DNA of 41,534 nt from Gnetum montanum (Eukaryota; Streptophyta; Gnetopsida; Gnetales; Gnetaceae). The notes beneath the pieces were generated by a model. It saw nothing but the letters and a program-made list of their open reading frames with translations. It was not told the origin of the DNA and ran no database searches. Below, piece by piece: positions 11,640 through 23,050 of the stretch. How positions within the stretch are numbered: the stretch's first letter is position 1; the number at the start of each line of letters is the position of its first letter. The DNA is taken from assembly GCA_015680685.1 (NCBI GenBank), contig MNCI01000868.1, positions 7,541-49,074 on the forward strand, given 5' to 3'. A program made the translations under genes and the position numbers.

Positions 11640-14510
11640 TGGCATAAAGGTGATTGAGAAGATCAAACAATCCCAGGTGGTGGAGGCTATTGAGGTTCGA
11701 AAGGACTTTCACCAACTTTGAGCATGCATTATGGCTAAGGAAACTGTGGCTATCTTGTTGCAACTACAACCTCTAGTGGAAGGCAAAAGGCATCCAGTAA
11801 AGCCTTCATCTTTTCCTCCTTGCTCCGGGGATCCTTGACAGTCCACACGACATTGCCAATGTGGGCTGGAATGGGGAAATCCTATGGATAGGACATTACT
11901 AGGAACAACTCCTTGGCATTGATAAACTAGGTAGTGAACTATTTTCATTTGACATTGAATGCCTTCACTACATTCTACAACTCCTAGTAGTCATTCATCC
12001 TTTTCGCCAAGTTCTCGGTAGCAAATCTTTGATCAGTGTATTTGCCCTTGAGAACCTTGAGTTTAGTGTTTTCCACTACAAGCTTTTACTTAATGTCATT
12101 ATGGTGCTTGAACTCACCCTCATACAACAAGTACGAGCTAGCCACTTACTTCTCTAGTTTTGACCGTGGCCATCCGGCAGTCAACATAGCCAAATTCGCA
12201 TATCAAAGATGGGCAAGCTCCATGTATTCCATCATTTTCTCTCTCTACAACTCCTTTAGCTAAATTTCTACTTTATTATACTGATCAATCCCATCAATAA
12301 TGGGTTGCCATAATTCACGTCCATGTTGGAGTTTCTAGAGGGTCTTGTTCACCTTTGCCTTTGCCACTTAAATATGTTTTTCATTTACTTCTTTCTATAG
12401 GCCAATCTAGTCTCTGCAATGATCCTTGACTCTCTCAAACTTGACATGCTCTAATTTTCAGGTGGCTACCTCTATTACAGTCTTTTGGCAATGGGCACAA
12501 ACCTCCTCCATGGAGAGGTTTCTATTCTTAGCTATTAATCTCCTTGGCTCTGTGTTCACCCTAGCTAGTTTCTCCCACTTTTGATGGATAAAGTAGATTA
12601 ACTATTGTTTATGCACATCAAAATTTCATAGGCAATGGTTCTCTGAGGTCAATTGCACATTTTCCTAGTGGGTTAGATCCAAGGCCTTCTAAATTTTGTG
12701 CTAGGTGGCCTCTACCAAGGATTGGTAGAACACCGTCATCTCCATTACATCCTCAACCTCTTTCAATCTAGTGTGAAGCTATTCGAGAGCTTCACCTCAT
12801 GTCAATGCTGAGTTGAGAAATGTTGGATAAAAAATTTGGGCTATTAATTCAACAATTTCAATAGCCAAGCTCTAACTGGGTATTTTGAGTTTCCCTTCTA
12901 AAATAATGTTTTTCCCTTGCCTCTACCAGCTCTAACTAGATTGCAATAATACTATCTGAAAGATCAAAGACATCTGGAAGTAACTACTAGGTTCTCACTA
13001 GTCAATCCAATAATTCTTCATGCCCTGCTATGCTTAATCTACCACTTATGATCCCTATGGATGTCTACACATCTTTAATTGTAATGACATTTGGTATAGA
13101 CATCATAAGTACATTGAGTATTTTAAAAATTCTATCAAAAATCACCTCTGCTGCTATCTCCTACCTTTGGTGTTGCATCACCAATACTATTACCTCCTCC
13201 CCTTCCACCAAGCACATCAAGAAGGTTGCAGCATTTCTAGAAATCTTTGGGAGTAGCTAGTATTCTACAAGAGATATCATTATCTCTTTAGCTTTAAGAT
13301 TCGACCTCGCGGACAACTGCATTTGTTGGATTGAGAAAATGGATCCAACTCCTCCCATCAGGTTGACTATTTGAGCCACCTCATTTAGGTGACTCATCAC
13401 TAACCAGTACACAGACGGGTCTCCACCACTTGTGCCTAGTTGTTGCTCTTGCTTCCTCAAGATCCATTCTCAGTACTCATGCAACCATTAGGATGTTGCA
13501 ACAATGTCTGGCATAATTTTCTAAGTGGTAGGTGGAGGTGGTGGCTACTACTCCTCTTCTTGAATAGTTGTTGTAGTGTCTTATCCTTCATCATCTCCTC
13601 CCAATTAGCAGTTGGAGCATGTATGACAACATCATGTATAGCAGGCTATCCTTCCCCTTCAACAAAGTTTTCTAATGAGGCATTGGAAGGAGAGTGTCCT
13701 TCTTCCATGTTCATTCTCTTTAAACCGCTTCTCTATCTCTAGATAGATCAAATGTGGAAATTTGACAGGGAAACTCCCACTCAAAGCAGCACATGCACAG
13801 GCAAAAAAGATAATGATCTTGTTGGGCCTCAATGTGGGTTTTAGGTGAAAGGTTGCAATCTTGTAGTGAATTATTTTTGCTGATGTAACAATGCCATACT
13901 CCTTATGGTCAACACCATAGCACCACTGAACCCATTCCTTTTTTATACTAGGATCTACCTACATTAGAATATCGGTGAGATTCACTCCAGTTTCTAGCAA
14001 CCCAAGTGCCTCAGTAATGGCCTGCACCAAGTAGGACACTAAAATGTCCTTCATTTTGACCGTTAAATCAGCCTACTTATTGCTCCAAAATAATAATTTC
14101 TCTCCCATGTACCACACCCTGATAGAAATGATAATTTCCCATATGGGAGAGGTCTTCAGTTGGTTCTGTACCTCCTTAAGTGCTTACTCCAAGAAAGAGC
14201 CAAAGTTTAACTCCTGACGCACCATCTTTTAGACTTCCTTGGATCTTATTTGAGTTAGTCAGGCCTCCATCATGGTCACCTCAAGGTTTGCTTGCTGAGC
14301 TAGTGCCTCTTGGTGGAAATGTTCTATTGCTGCTGCTAGTTCTAGAATCTAATAAATGGATTCCACTTTAGCCTCTTTCCTAAGAGGACCCATGGCATGG
14401 GTTGCAATTGGTTCTTCTTGGTCTTGTTCTTGGCCCCTTCCTATTCTTGGTTGTTTCTCCCTTGGTTGAGATGGTCCTTCTTCCTATATGTGTTTTTCTT
14501 TTGGTCCCAT
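11640..14510 (-). pseudogene. 3' ORF of element A (Athila 'env-like' position), function unknown
   Basis: A decayed long frame begins at the ATG at 14510 on the minus strand (MGPKEKH..., then a Q/E/R-rich start) and can be followed in shifting frames to about 11640. The first third includes the open stretch VQWCYGVDHKEYGIV and a hydrophobic run IIIFFACACAALSG near 13800. The rest is charged and partly coiled-coil-like, with an open stretch at 13460-13257. The codon before the start is preceded by TTCAG, a possible splice acceptor; element C has the same arrangement. No envelope fusion peptide, receptor or other domain was recognised. The position after integrase fits the extra 3' ORF of Athila/Tat elements. 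About 20 stops and frameshifts make it a pseudogene. Confidence 0.6.
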
Positions 14511-15332
14511 CTGAAGTCATAACACATTCATGGATTAGTATATATAATGTGTAACCTTGAATATTTGAATACCTTGTCTTGTTAGTTAGTTACACTTTGG
14601 CTATGGTTGGACCATGATAGATTAATTATTTTATTTTTATTTTATTAATTAATTTTTATTATAAGTGTCACCAAAGCTCGTTTAAAGGGTTTAACTTTTG
14701 TAATTTGGTGTTTAAATGTTGATTTTTTAGTTAAACCTTTGTGGGAGTTAGAAAAATGATGAAAACTTTTCTGTCAAAAATGGTACATTTGTAGCCCCCA
14801 CAACCAAGAGCTTACCTTTGGAAGCTACATGGTCAAAGAATATAGTGATTTAGATAAATAGTTATGATGTTCTAGACTCTGGAAGGTTTTGGGCTCTGAA
14901 AATTTGAAAAACTCCCTTAGTGTTTGTGAGCAAAATGTGAAAATTTCTAAGGGAGGTTGCATGTATTGATACTATTTTTGCACTTCGTTAATAGGGCCAT
15001 GTATACAGGGCCTCATATACTCAAGGATCCATCAATGGGGCCCTGTTTATGGGATCCATAAACAAAATTTTTAATTTTGAAAATTTTGAGAAATACAAGG
15101 AATTTTTCAATGAATTGGGGCTTCATGGAGTTCCAGAAAAGCCAAAAATATGAGAAAATCATTCAAGAGGATCTTTGAAGGCTCAAAACTTCAAAAAATT
15201 ATTGTAGAATGTGTGAATTAAAGAAAATATGTAAAGGAGCACATTGTCAAATGTAAAAGATGGGTGTACAAAAGATTCTAATTGTAATAATGCCTAAGGA
15301 TAAGATGCTTAAAGAACCTAACCAAGAGATAT
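14511..15332. other. Noncoding spacer of element A between the 3' ORF and the conserved module
   Basis: No coding similarity on either strand. It contains the second polypurine-like motif (14793-14814) and an AT-rich stretch near 14620-14660. The segment from about 14990 to 15060 contains phrases (gggccatgta, cagggcctca, atcaatgggg) resembling the U3 array of this element's LTRs. It may therefore include a displaced array fragment. Confidence 0.5.
14793..14814 (-). promoter_or_regulatory. Second polypurine-tract-like motif of element A
   Basis: The minus strand reads TAAGCTCTTGGTTGTGGGGG, aligned with TTAGTCGTGGGGGAGG of element C at 40926-40947. It lies 283 bp upstream of the 3' ORF start; in C the distance is 305 bp. 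It resembles the true polypurine tract next to the LTR. Confidence 0.5.
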
Positions 15333-15390
15333 GCAAGTGGATCCTCCCCATATTAGGCACATGCCTTGTTTGCCCTTACATAACCTCAAC
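15333..15390 (-). other. Conserved noncoding module shared by elements A, B and C
   Basis: The plus-strand phrase gcaagtggatcctcccca, followed about 25 bp later by tgcccttacataacc, recurs at 30399-30455 in B and 41445-41500 in C. All three lie between polypurine-like motifs 2 and 3. The reading frames around the three copies differ, so conservation does not look protein-driven. Possible roles are an RNA structure, packaging signal or splice element; none can be shown here. Confidence 0.65.
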
Positions 15391-15779
15391 CTAAGGAGTT
15401 TGTGGGCCCCATAGGTGATTAATGGTTGCTAGAAGTTAAAGACCAAAACCTAGAAGATTCTACCAGAGAATTCAAGTACGTCAGACAAAGACACTGAATC
15501 AAGAACATGGACACCGACAGTAAGGTCAATTACAAGTAGCATAGACAAATGATGAAGAAGGTGGAATGGAATTCCGAATTGAAATCATAAGAAGTCCCTT
15601 GTGGATTTTTGTTTAAATGACCTAAGAAGATCCATCCTTAGTCTAGACCAAAACCAACCACTTTCAGTGACTTCGCATCACCACTCTAAGACCAATCCAC
15701 CCCCTCAAGATACAAGAATGCTTCCATAGAATAACCACTATTCCTAAAAGAGAAGTAAAGAGAAACATGAAGTGAGAGA

Positions 15780-15985
15780 GGGCCTTAGTTAGAGGCGACC
15801 TTTAGGCATGGGTAACATGTCTTTCTAGTCTCATAACTAGTGCTTATAGTCCATTTATTTGTCTAAAAGGTGTGCTTTGAATTCCCATCATATTTTTTTT
15901 TTGTTTTATTTTGTGATTTTTTTTCTCTCTCTTTTTTTCTTTTTTTCTTTTTGGATGGGAACCACACCATGCAAAGACTTATTCA
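15780..15985 (-). repeat. Conserved block with 60-nt polypurine run (element A copy)
   Basis: The block begins with gggcctta.ttagagg, passes through ttaggcatgggtaacat, then a T/C run on plus (15890-15955, purine on minus), and ends at aaccacaccatgcaaagac. The same block occurs in B at 30840-31045. The minus-strand run is almost purely A and G. It lies downstream of integrase in the transcript, outside any recognised ORF. Confidence 0.7.
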
Positions 15986-16615
15986 ACTTCCTATTATTGG
16001 TCAACATGGAACGATAAGAAGACTATGAAAACACTCATGCACCCAAGTAAGTAGAAGCGTACAAAGAGTATTGAGTTCCCTTAAAGTCACATCCTATGCA
16101 AACCTTTGAATCCTTCCCAATTCTCGAAACTACCAAAAACATAAATTTATTAAAATTTTATTTAATGAAAGGGAGCTCAGACTTCCAAAACAAGAAAAAC
16201 CATAGAGTTTGTGGATGGAAAGATGTCATGGACTCACTTCCTATTCCATGAAAAAGAAACCATATCTTAGCTATTGGTACAAAAATTCAGAAATAAAAAC
16301 CAGACATTACCAAAAAAAACATTAACCACAGACAACCATTAGTAATAGCTATAGCACCACTATGTCCTATTGGCACAAAGCATGTTTATTAATAAAAATT
16401 AGAAAATCACACTAACATAAAGTAAAATATATAAGAAACTGTAAAAATTCAAGAAAAAATTAAATGTACTAACGACGGTGTAAAATCAAAAATGGCGTAA
16501 AATAGGAAAAAATTTTAAAATAAAAAAATGACATAAAATAAAAAATTTGTAAAGATAAAAATGTATAAAAAAATAGAAAAAGTAAAGAGCCATGTATATG
16601 ATTAGCATGGATGGC
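15986..16615. other. AT-rich spacer of element A between the purine block and integrase
   Basis: No coding signal on either strand. The sequence becomes strongly A-rich on plus towards 16400-16580. The equivalent B interval (31046-31588) has the same composition and a similar A-rich end. Confidence 0.6.
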
Positions 16616-16635
16616 CATCTCCCACATGACTAAGT
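16616..16635 (-). promoter_or_regulatory. Third polypurine-tract-like motif of element A
   Basis: The minus strand reads ACTTAGTCATGTGGGAGATG, at the end of the integrase reading frame. The counterpart in B (31589-31608) is GTTTAGTCATGGGGGAGATG. Both resemble the 3' polypurine tract core AGTCGTGGGGG, so one motif marks the pol (or gag) end in each element. Confidence 0.5.
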
Positions 16636-18019
16636 TGGAAGGAGGAAATCGAAAAAATTAAGCATGGTTGTCCATCCATTAAGGTATGTGTTGTACTGGC
16701 TTTCTTAGGTTCATGGAAATGCTTTATCTGTTGGATGTTTACCAACTACTTTTTGTTTGGGCTTTTAGATTTGTATATAATCATGGCCCTAGAACAATGG
16801 TTTCATCAATTATATAAGACCCCTCCCACAATGTTTTAAATTTTATTTTTTGAGGTACATGTGTGGAATTCCAATAGAAAACCTTACCTCCTAGTTGAAT
16901 TTCCTTTTCCATATTCTTAGGTCATGACATTGTTTGTTGAATGCCTTATGCACTTCATTTCAAGATAGGGCTAACAATTGATTTTCATATAGCACATTTA
17001 GATTGATTAATCTTTCTTTTTGTGCTAAACTTAGGTCAAGGTATAGCTCATAGGCTGTTGAGAGTGTACAAAGCTTGGATTGAATTGGGAGTGTTAGAAG
17101 TTTTTCGTACACTAACTCATAGGGAGAGTAGCCAATAGGGAGTTTTCATGTTGAGCAATAGGCCCAAAGGACATCATTGAGTTTTGTGCTCCAGTCTCTC
17201 CTATATTTGCTAATAATTCTTGTTAGAATCTTTGTGATCTCCTTGTTAGTCACCTCTGCTTGATCATTGGCTTGGGATGATAAGCTATTGTAAATTTATG
17301 TTCAACCCCCAAGTGTTGCATAATTTTTCCAAAAGTAGAAACTATAAAATGGGTTCCATTATTAGAAATTAGTGCATGTGAAACTCCAAGCCTATTCACA
17401 ACATTTTGTTGTATAAATCAAGCAGCAATGGATGATGTACAGTCAGTGACGGCTGCTACTTCTACACATTTGGTACAATAGTCAATGACAATGATTATAC
17501 ATGCCTTCCCATTGGACATGGGTGTGATGGAACCAATGAAATATATGCCTTATATGTCAAAGGCTTCCAATGGTTGAATCCACTATTGAGGATCCTCCAT
17601 GCGTGCAGTCATCCCACCATCTTATTGACAGTGCTTACAAGATCGAACAAATTGGTGGGCATCCCTGAAGATTATGGGCCAATAGTATTCTACCATCAGG
17701 ATTTTTATGGTTGTGCATCTCCTAGCATAATGGCCCCCACAAGGACCCTCGTGAGCATCCTAGAGAATGTGCAATTGATCTACATCAGCTACACACCAAT
17801 GAACCAGGTCATCAATGCACACCTTGTAAAGATGTCCATTGATTTCCATGAAGTGCTTAGCCTGATAAAGTATTTTTTATTTCTTCCTATGGTTTAGATC
17901 TTGTGGCATCTCATGAGTAAGAAGATAAGTGAGGATTCCATCATACCATTTTGGTTCTAAGGGCATCCGCTCATTTATTGCATTAGCAAAGAGGAGTTCA
18001 TCAGGAAACAAATCAGATA
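16636..18019 (-). pseudogene. Integrase of element A (catalytic residues lost)
   Basis: The minus-strand translation shows a complete but broken Ty3/gypsy integrase. After a linker (DLFPDELLFANAI near 18000, HLYKVCIDDLVHWC near 17820) comes the zinc finger: HEGPCGGHYARRC near 17740, YYWPIIFRDAHQFV, then CKHC near 17630. The core follows with GIYFIGSI near 17540, VIDYCTKCVEVAAVT near 17450 and SNNGTHF near 17350. The first catalytic Asp (usual GIDFMG) is Tyr at 17541-17543, and the second (usual SDNGTHF) is Asn at 17361-17363. The frame trails off to FQLSHVGDGHP at 16640. Several stops are present. Two of the three acidic residues are gone, so it is inactive even apart from the stops. Confidence 0.88.
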
Positions 18020-18024
18020 GTGAG

Positions 18025-18809
18025 TGATGAGCGACAAGGTATCCCTACACTCAACCATATGAATCACAAGTGTTCACAAATGATCAAATCGAATTCCATG
18101 GATGGGACTAATTGTCGCATCTAGATAGCTATACTTTGATTGTAGTTTGTTATCTTCCCACTTAGGTAGCTTTGTCATGTATGGTTTAGTCCACAGTGAG
18201 GTATATGATGCTTCTCATTTTATGTTTTATAAGTTTAATTGCCTAAAACAACAATGAAAGGTAAAGTAATTTAAAATATAATTCATCTACTGCCTAGCTA
18301 GCCTAACACAAGTACCCGTCCCATTTTCCTGGACACATCCTAAACACATATAGCATTACTAGGCTACCAAACGTTAAGCATTGTTGGGTTGCCAAGCACT
18401 ATATGTATGCTTGAAGTGGTCATGCTTGTGTTCATTAACAACTAGAAATTAATTGCTTAATTGAAATGCATTAAAGTAAATTTTATTAAAGGAAACATTA
18501 ATCTATTCTTAGTGCTGCAAGGATTATCAAAAGAATTTGTTTTTACTCCCATCACACTACTACACTTAGGTACATTAGTGTTCGAAAAAAGATCCATACA
18601 CACCTAGAGTCTTACTGTAGGCACTTAGAAAATATTCTAACTTTGGAGAAAACAAACTGCAAGAGCTTCTCTACTCTAACTAAAATAAACTATACGGAAA
18701 TGGTGAGCCCAAGCATTATATTTATAGACCAACATATATCCCATGACATCGGATATCTGACATCACATCTAGGCTTTGACATTGAAGCAAATGAAAAAAT
18801 GATTCATCA
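18025..18809 (-). mobile_element. Solo LTR H inserted into pol of element A
   Basis: It runs from TGATGAG to TTCATCA and belongs to the same LTR family as A, B and C. It interrupts the RNase H-integrase linker: the protein similarity ends at 18810 on one side and resumes at about 18020 on the other. Flanks gtgag (18020-18024) and atggg (18810-18814) agree at 3 of 5, both differences being transitions, so they may be a decayed target duplication. No primer site or polypurine tract flanks it, so it is a solo LTR. The minus-strand TATA box (plus atttata, 18720-18726) lies only 83 bp from the U3 end, because the U3 tandem array is nearly absent. Confidence 0.87.
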
Positions 18810-19240
18810 ATGGGCTTTCCTTCTCTTTGTTATTCCATCACAACTAACACAAGTGGTCATTGACCACATTCCCAGTTTCCTTTCGATCTACCATTCTGAG
18901 ATTGAATTCCTACAAGATCATCAACCATAGTATGACACAGGGGCTTACTATTGGCTTGTTGATGAATGTGGTCCATGTGTACAAATATTTTATATCCAAG
19001 CACATAGTTCTTAAACTTCTTTAGAGAAAACACCACTACCATCAATTCTTTTTCTATGGTGGTATAGTTCAATTGTGTACCCACAATGCTTCAACTTGCA
19101 TAGTGGATGTAATATGAATGTTTCTTATCGTCCAACTACATAAGCATGGCTCCCAAGGCATAGTTAGATACATCCATCATGATATGGAATGGTCTAGACT
19201 AGTCAGGTGCTTGTAGAATTGGAGTCTCTACGAGCTTCTA
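18810..19240 (-). pseudogene. RNase H domain of element A
   Basis: The minus strand gives FHIMMDVSNYALGAML near 19170 (first catalytic Asp), QLNYTTIEKELMVVVFSLKK near 19070 (catalytic Glu in EKEL), and NYVLGYKIFVHMDH near 19000 (third acidic residue in the TDH-type motif). The order and spacing match the RNase H joined to RT in Ty3/gypsy pol. It degrades the RNA strand during cDNA synthesis. The three acidic residues are kept, but stops separate them. The downstream linker (RSKGN...CGQ) ends abruptly at solo LTR H. Confidence 0.85.
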
Positions 19241-20150
19241 CTTGAGACTTTGGAATGCATTTTTGCATTCCTTAGTCAAAATGAAAGGAGCATCTTTCTT
19301 TGTTAACTCAACTAATGGTTTTATGATCTTACAGAAATTTTCTATAAATGGTTGGTAGTAACTAGTGTATCCCAGAAATGATGGAACATATTTGATGATT
19401 TCTTGTTGACGAGTGATTCCTTGGATGACCCTTATCTTTTTGAAATCTACCTCAATCCGTTCTTGTGAAATTTTGTGCCCCAATATAATGCCTTTTTGGA
19501 CCATGACATGGCTCTTTTTCCAATAAAGTCGCATATTTATTACCACACATATTTTGAGTACTTACTCGAGGTGGTCCAAGGCTTGCTCGAATGTAGAACC
19601 ATAAGTGGTGAAGTCATCAATAAAGACCTCCACTTTGCTACCAATTTGCTGCTAAAAGATGGTTAAGACTAGATGTTGAAAAGTCGCAGGAGCATTGCAC
19701 AGACTAAAAGGCATCTTATAATATGCAAACCCCCAGGAAATTATGAATGTTGTTTTGTCCTGATCTTCCTGTGCAATCTAGATTTGGTTATAGCAACTAT
19801 AGCCATCCAAAAAAACTATAATAGTAATGCCCAGATATGGTGTCAAACACCTAATCAATAAATGGCAATGGAAAATGATCTTTATATGTTACCATGTTTA
19901 ATAGCCTAAAGTCGATTCAAACATGTCATTTGCCACCTCTCTTTGGAACTATCATGAGTGGACTAACCCACTCACTATCCGCAATGGGGTAGATGAACCC
20001 TACCTTAAGGAGATGATCAATCTCCTCTTTGACGATTTGGTTCAATTTTGGGTTCAACCATCATTATGGTTGCCTCCTTGGCTTCATGGACAGATGAATG
20101 TAAATGCAGTGCTAGCATGTCTATGGATCAATTCCAATGCATTCAAGATA
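19241..20150 (-). pseudogene. Reverse transcriptase domain of element A
   Basis: Read on the minus strand, motifs occur in the right order. A decayed N-terminal block at about 20110-19900 includes GFIYPIADSEWVSP-like sequence. LDGYSCYNQI lies near 19800 (usual LDGYSGYNQI, with the catalytic Asp), FAYYKMPFSLCNAPATFQ near 19720, and VEVFIDDFTTYG at about 19600-19630. The last is the catalytic YxDD box in the FIDDF form usual for Tat/Athila. VQKGIILGHKIS and PSFLGYTSYYQPFI follow near 19480 and 19340 (thumb). Catalytic Asp residues are present, but frameshifts and stops occur, especially at 19850-20060. RT copies the element RNA into DNA inside virus-like particles. Confidence 0.9.
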
Positions 20151-20640
20151 TGACCAAGTAAAGGCTATTAGCCATTTGTTGATCACTTTCAATAGTTTTG
20201 CTTTATGTTCAGGAGAAAGTTTAGCATTAAGTATAACTAGCTTGCCATTTTTCAAGAATGCATATTCTAGGATGGCAGGTAGAGTTTTCAACTCTAGGGA
20301 ATCTTGTTTGAATTTTTCAGAGATCTTCAACTCTCCCCAATTGTTATCATCATTTTCATTATCAAAGAGTTGGTGATGAACTTTCTCTAGTTCATTCATG
20401 CTTGTGACATAAGCACATGTCAGGCTTTTAGTAGGTTTCATGCATATTGTGCTATTGTCTAAATTAGTGGTTAGCCATTGGTGCCTTCCTATTTTGTGAC
20501 TACTACATATAGACACCTTTGAATATATGTTTCATGTGCATACTTCCTACATGCAAAAATAAATGCTAATTTCATGGACTAGAGTTTCTACATGTAATTA
20601 CACTCTGTATCACTATATGTGATGCATGGAACTCATCTCT
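20151..20640 (-). pseudogene. Linker between protease and RT of element A
   Basis: A 131-residue open frame (20516-20121) shows the usual pre-RT linker: LPAILEYAFLKNGKLVI and LSPEHKAKLLKVINKW, then AFTWSYLECIGIDP. In Tat/Athila elements this segment reads LPxHLKYAFL...L...QExxLLxVLxxxKxAIGWxxxDIKGIxP and leads directly into RT. It is the longest intact frame left in this pol. Confidence 0.8.
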
Positions 20641-21110
20641 TCTCAATCTTTCCAAATGCATTTTCCTTCAATATCTCTAGGAAAAGATCTTTGATGCCCA
20701 TTCTTGCATCAATAGTGCTTATCCATGCCCTTCCCATAATGATTGAGAAGTCCCCCTTACAATTCTCAACCTTGATTACTAGAAAATTAGCAAGATAAGA
20801 GCACCCCTAAATAGTGGTCACAATGTCTTTGACTACTTCCAATGAAATAGTGATGGATTGGTTTATCAATTTCAATCTAATATTTCTCTTCTTGAGAGGT
20901 GGTAGATTCTAGGAAGTATACATCTCATGAGAAATAAGGTTTACACCGAAACCTGAATTAAGAAGTGCTTTACATGATTTATTCCTAGCAATCTGTAAAT
21001 AGATAAGAGGACTCCTAGGATCAACTAATTTCCTAGGAAGGTTACCAACCTAGATCAAATTAGATATGGCATGAGTAAGCACAACAGTATGGATTTTGGA
21101 TGGCATTTGT
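20641..21110 (-). pseudogene. Aspartic protease of element A (catalytic Asp changed to Asn)
   Basis: The minus strand shows NLPRKLVDPRSPLIYLQI near 21020, KALLNSGFGVNLISHEMY at about 20970-20920, then LPPLKKRNIRLKLINQSI, a GCSYLANFLVIK strand and a MGRAWISTIDARMG region near 20730. The family's active site is usually A-L-(L/I)-D-(S/T)-G-A; here Asp is Asn (codon 20957-20959) and Ala is Phe, so cleavage activity is lost. The protease normally cuts Gag-Pol inside the particle. Asp to Asn is a G-to-A transition, like most other changes in this element. Confidence 0.85.
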
Positions 21111-23050
21111 TTTGAAGGCAACCTGATGAATTATTTGCAAAGGATGAGATAGGACTAGGGTGATCAACTGCCTAAGTCTATGAAGACTTAGTACAGTTGT
21201 TGGTTCAAAAGAATGGTCTTTTACAAGAATGAGGTCTCAAACCCCTTGGTTGATGAACCAATTGTAGATTGACAGCCCTAGTAGCATTGCGTTGCTACAA
21301 CTGGGCTAGAAGTTCAGCCTACATGAATGGAGCAAGTGGTAGCTATGTTGAGGGTGGAAAAGAAACTGTAGGAATAGAAGGAGGATAAGAATAAAATGTG
21401 GCATTCCTCCTAGAATGTGGATAATGAGCTCTGTAGTATTCAAGAGGGTGGTAGTTATGTTAGAAATGAGAAGCATGACTAGAAGAGTCATGTTGAAATT
21501 GGGGTTATTGAACATAATACCCATACAGATCTAATTTCCTGTAAAGGTATTGCTACCTTGATGGTGGCATCCCCCACAACTATGGTTGGTGTCACTGTTG
21601 ATATTTCTCATACAATTGCGATGGAGTTCCACTTGGATAATATTGTTGTTGCTAATGGAATTGCCTAGGATTGCCTTGCGAATAAGGCAATCTTCTGGGT
21701 ATTTGCCTTTTTGCTAGTCATGGATTTATAGCATACATCCAAGACACTTGTAAGTGTGACATGATGGAGAAACATCCCTTAGGATGTTCATATTGGCAAA
21801 TATCACATCCACCATCATCATCTGATTCAGTTTCCACAATGCCCTCTATTGCAGCTATCTTGCCGTTATCCCTTTGGTAGGCATGTTCAGCTTCTTTTCA
21901 CCTCCTATGGTCAAGATCACTACTCTGCTCTCTTGATTCTTCAATGATTTTTAGAGTAGTTTGGAATTTTTCATCTAACAAATCCCACATTTTATCTACT
22001 TTGGCCAAAATCTTAGACATAGATTTTTGAATCAAAAAGGTCTTTCTGTTCACCACCTCATCAAGAGGTGACTCTTCCTCACTATCACAAAATTGAACCT
22101 CCCTCTTTCTGATGGAAGGATCCCTATTGTATTCTTCATCACTTTCACATTTTCTCAACTTTCCTTCTTCTTTTGCTACCTACTCAATTAGCCTTTGGAT
22201 CTGATAGGCTCTAACTTATGATAGTCTCTCTTGGGCATAAACCCCAACAGTTCTTCTCATTTCTGATCTAAGTCCATCTATGATATGGCAAAGTTGTTCC
22301 CATTGAGAATAACCATGGCCACAGCATCGATGTATGAGAGAATACTATCTATCCATGGTGGTGTCCAAGGGTTCATGGTTTCCTTACTTTCATCCTTAGA
22401 TCTACCTTCTTAGATTAGATACTCTAGAGTATGTCTCATACTCATCATTAAATAACTCTAACATTGTACTCCACCTGCAAATGGATTCTAGTTCCAAGGA
22501 CTAGTACCAACTTTCTGCTTCTTTGATAAGTGTCCTAGGAAATAGCTTTAATTTTTGCCAATTATTTTTAATATTTTGTATGGAACATGCATCATGAAAG
22601 GCTTGAACATGTGTTTGTGGATTTGAGTTATATCCCCCCTCAAATCTAGGAATATTGTTCATATCAAGTCATCTGATCCAACTATCCTTCACATGCCTAG
22701 TTGGAATCTTTACAACCTTTGCAATATTTACCATGCTACAAGTTACCAGCAAAGGCTCATCATCATCATTATTTCAATGACGTCCTCTACTACCCCTTAG
22801 TTCATGGTGGGCTCAATGACCATAATTGTGTTCCTACTATTCCCCTTCATCATGATTGTTCTTTCTGCAATACTTGTCAGAACCAAGATAGGAAGAAAAA
22901 GATGCATATGAAGAGGGCAAAGAGGGAGGAAGAATACCACCATCATTGTATCTACCAACTCCTCTTTAGTTTTTATAGTCACATTTGTTAGTTTTCTTAT
23001 CCTCTTCACACTTGTCCAAGTCCCTACCTTGATTACCATTTTTACCTAAA
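21111..23050 (-). pseudogene. Gag of element A
   Basis: Broken minus-strand frames follow the Tat/Athila Gag plan. LDMNNIPRFEGG lies at about 22660 (N-terminal side of the capsid domain). Decayed Retrotrans_gag sequence occupies 22560-22240 (LGTRIHLQVEYN, GLCPRETIIS). A charged coiled-coil-like region lies at 22158-21898 (SMSKILAKVDKMWDLLDEKF). A knuckle-like motif CDICQYEHPKGC lies at about 21776-21812. A P/Y/Q-rich tail continues to about 21300. The N-terminal part (23050-22700) is R/D/S-rich in one frame. The same layout occurs in B, which is better preserved. Gag forms the particle and binds RNA; this copy is broken by many stops. Confidence 0.82.

Noticed and set aside
13440-13742. Plus-strand 100-codon frame rich in Leu as a membrane protein
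   Set aside because: It is antisense to the 3' ORF of element A; the hydrophobic character comes from reading a charged coiled-coil region on the opposite strand.
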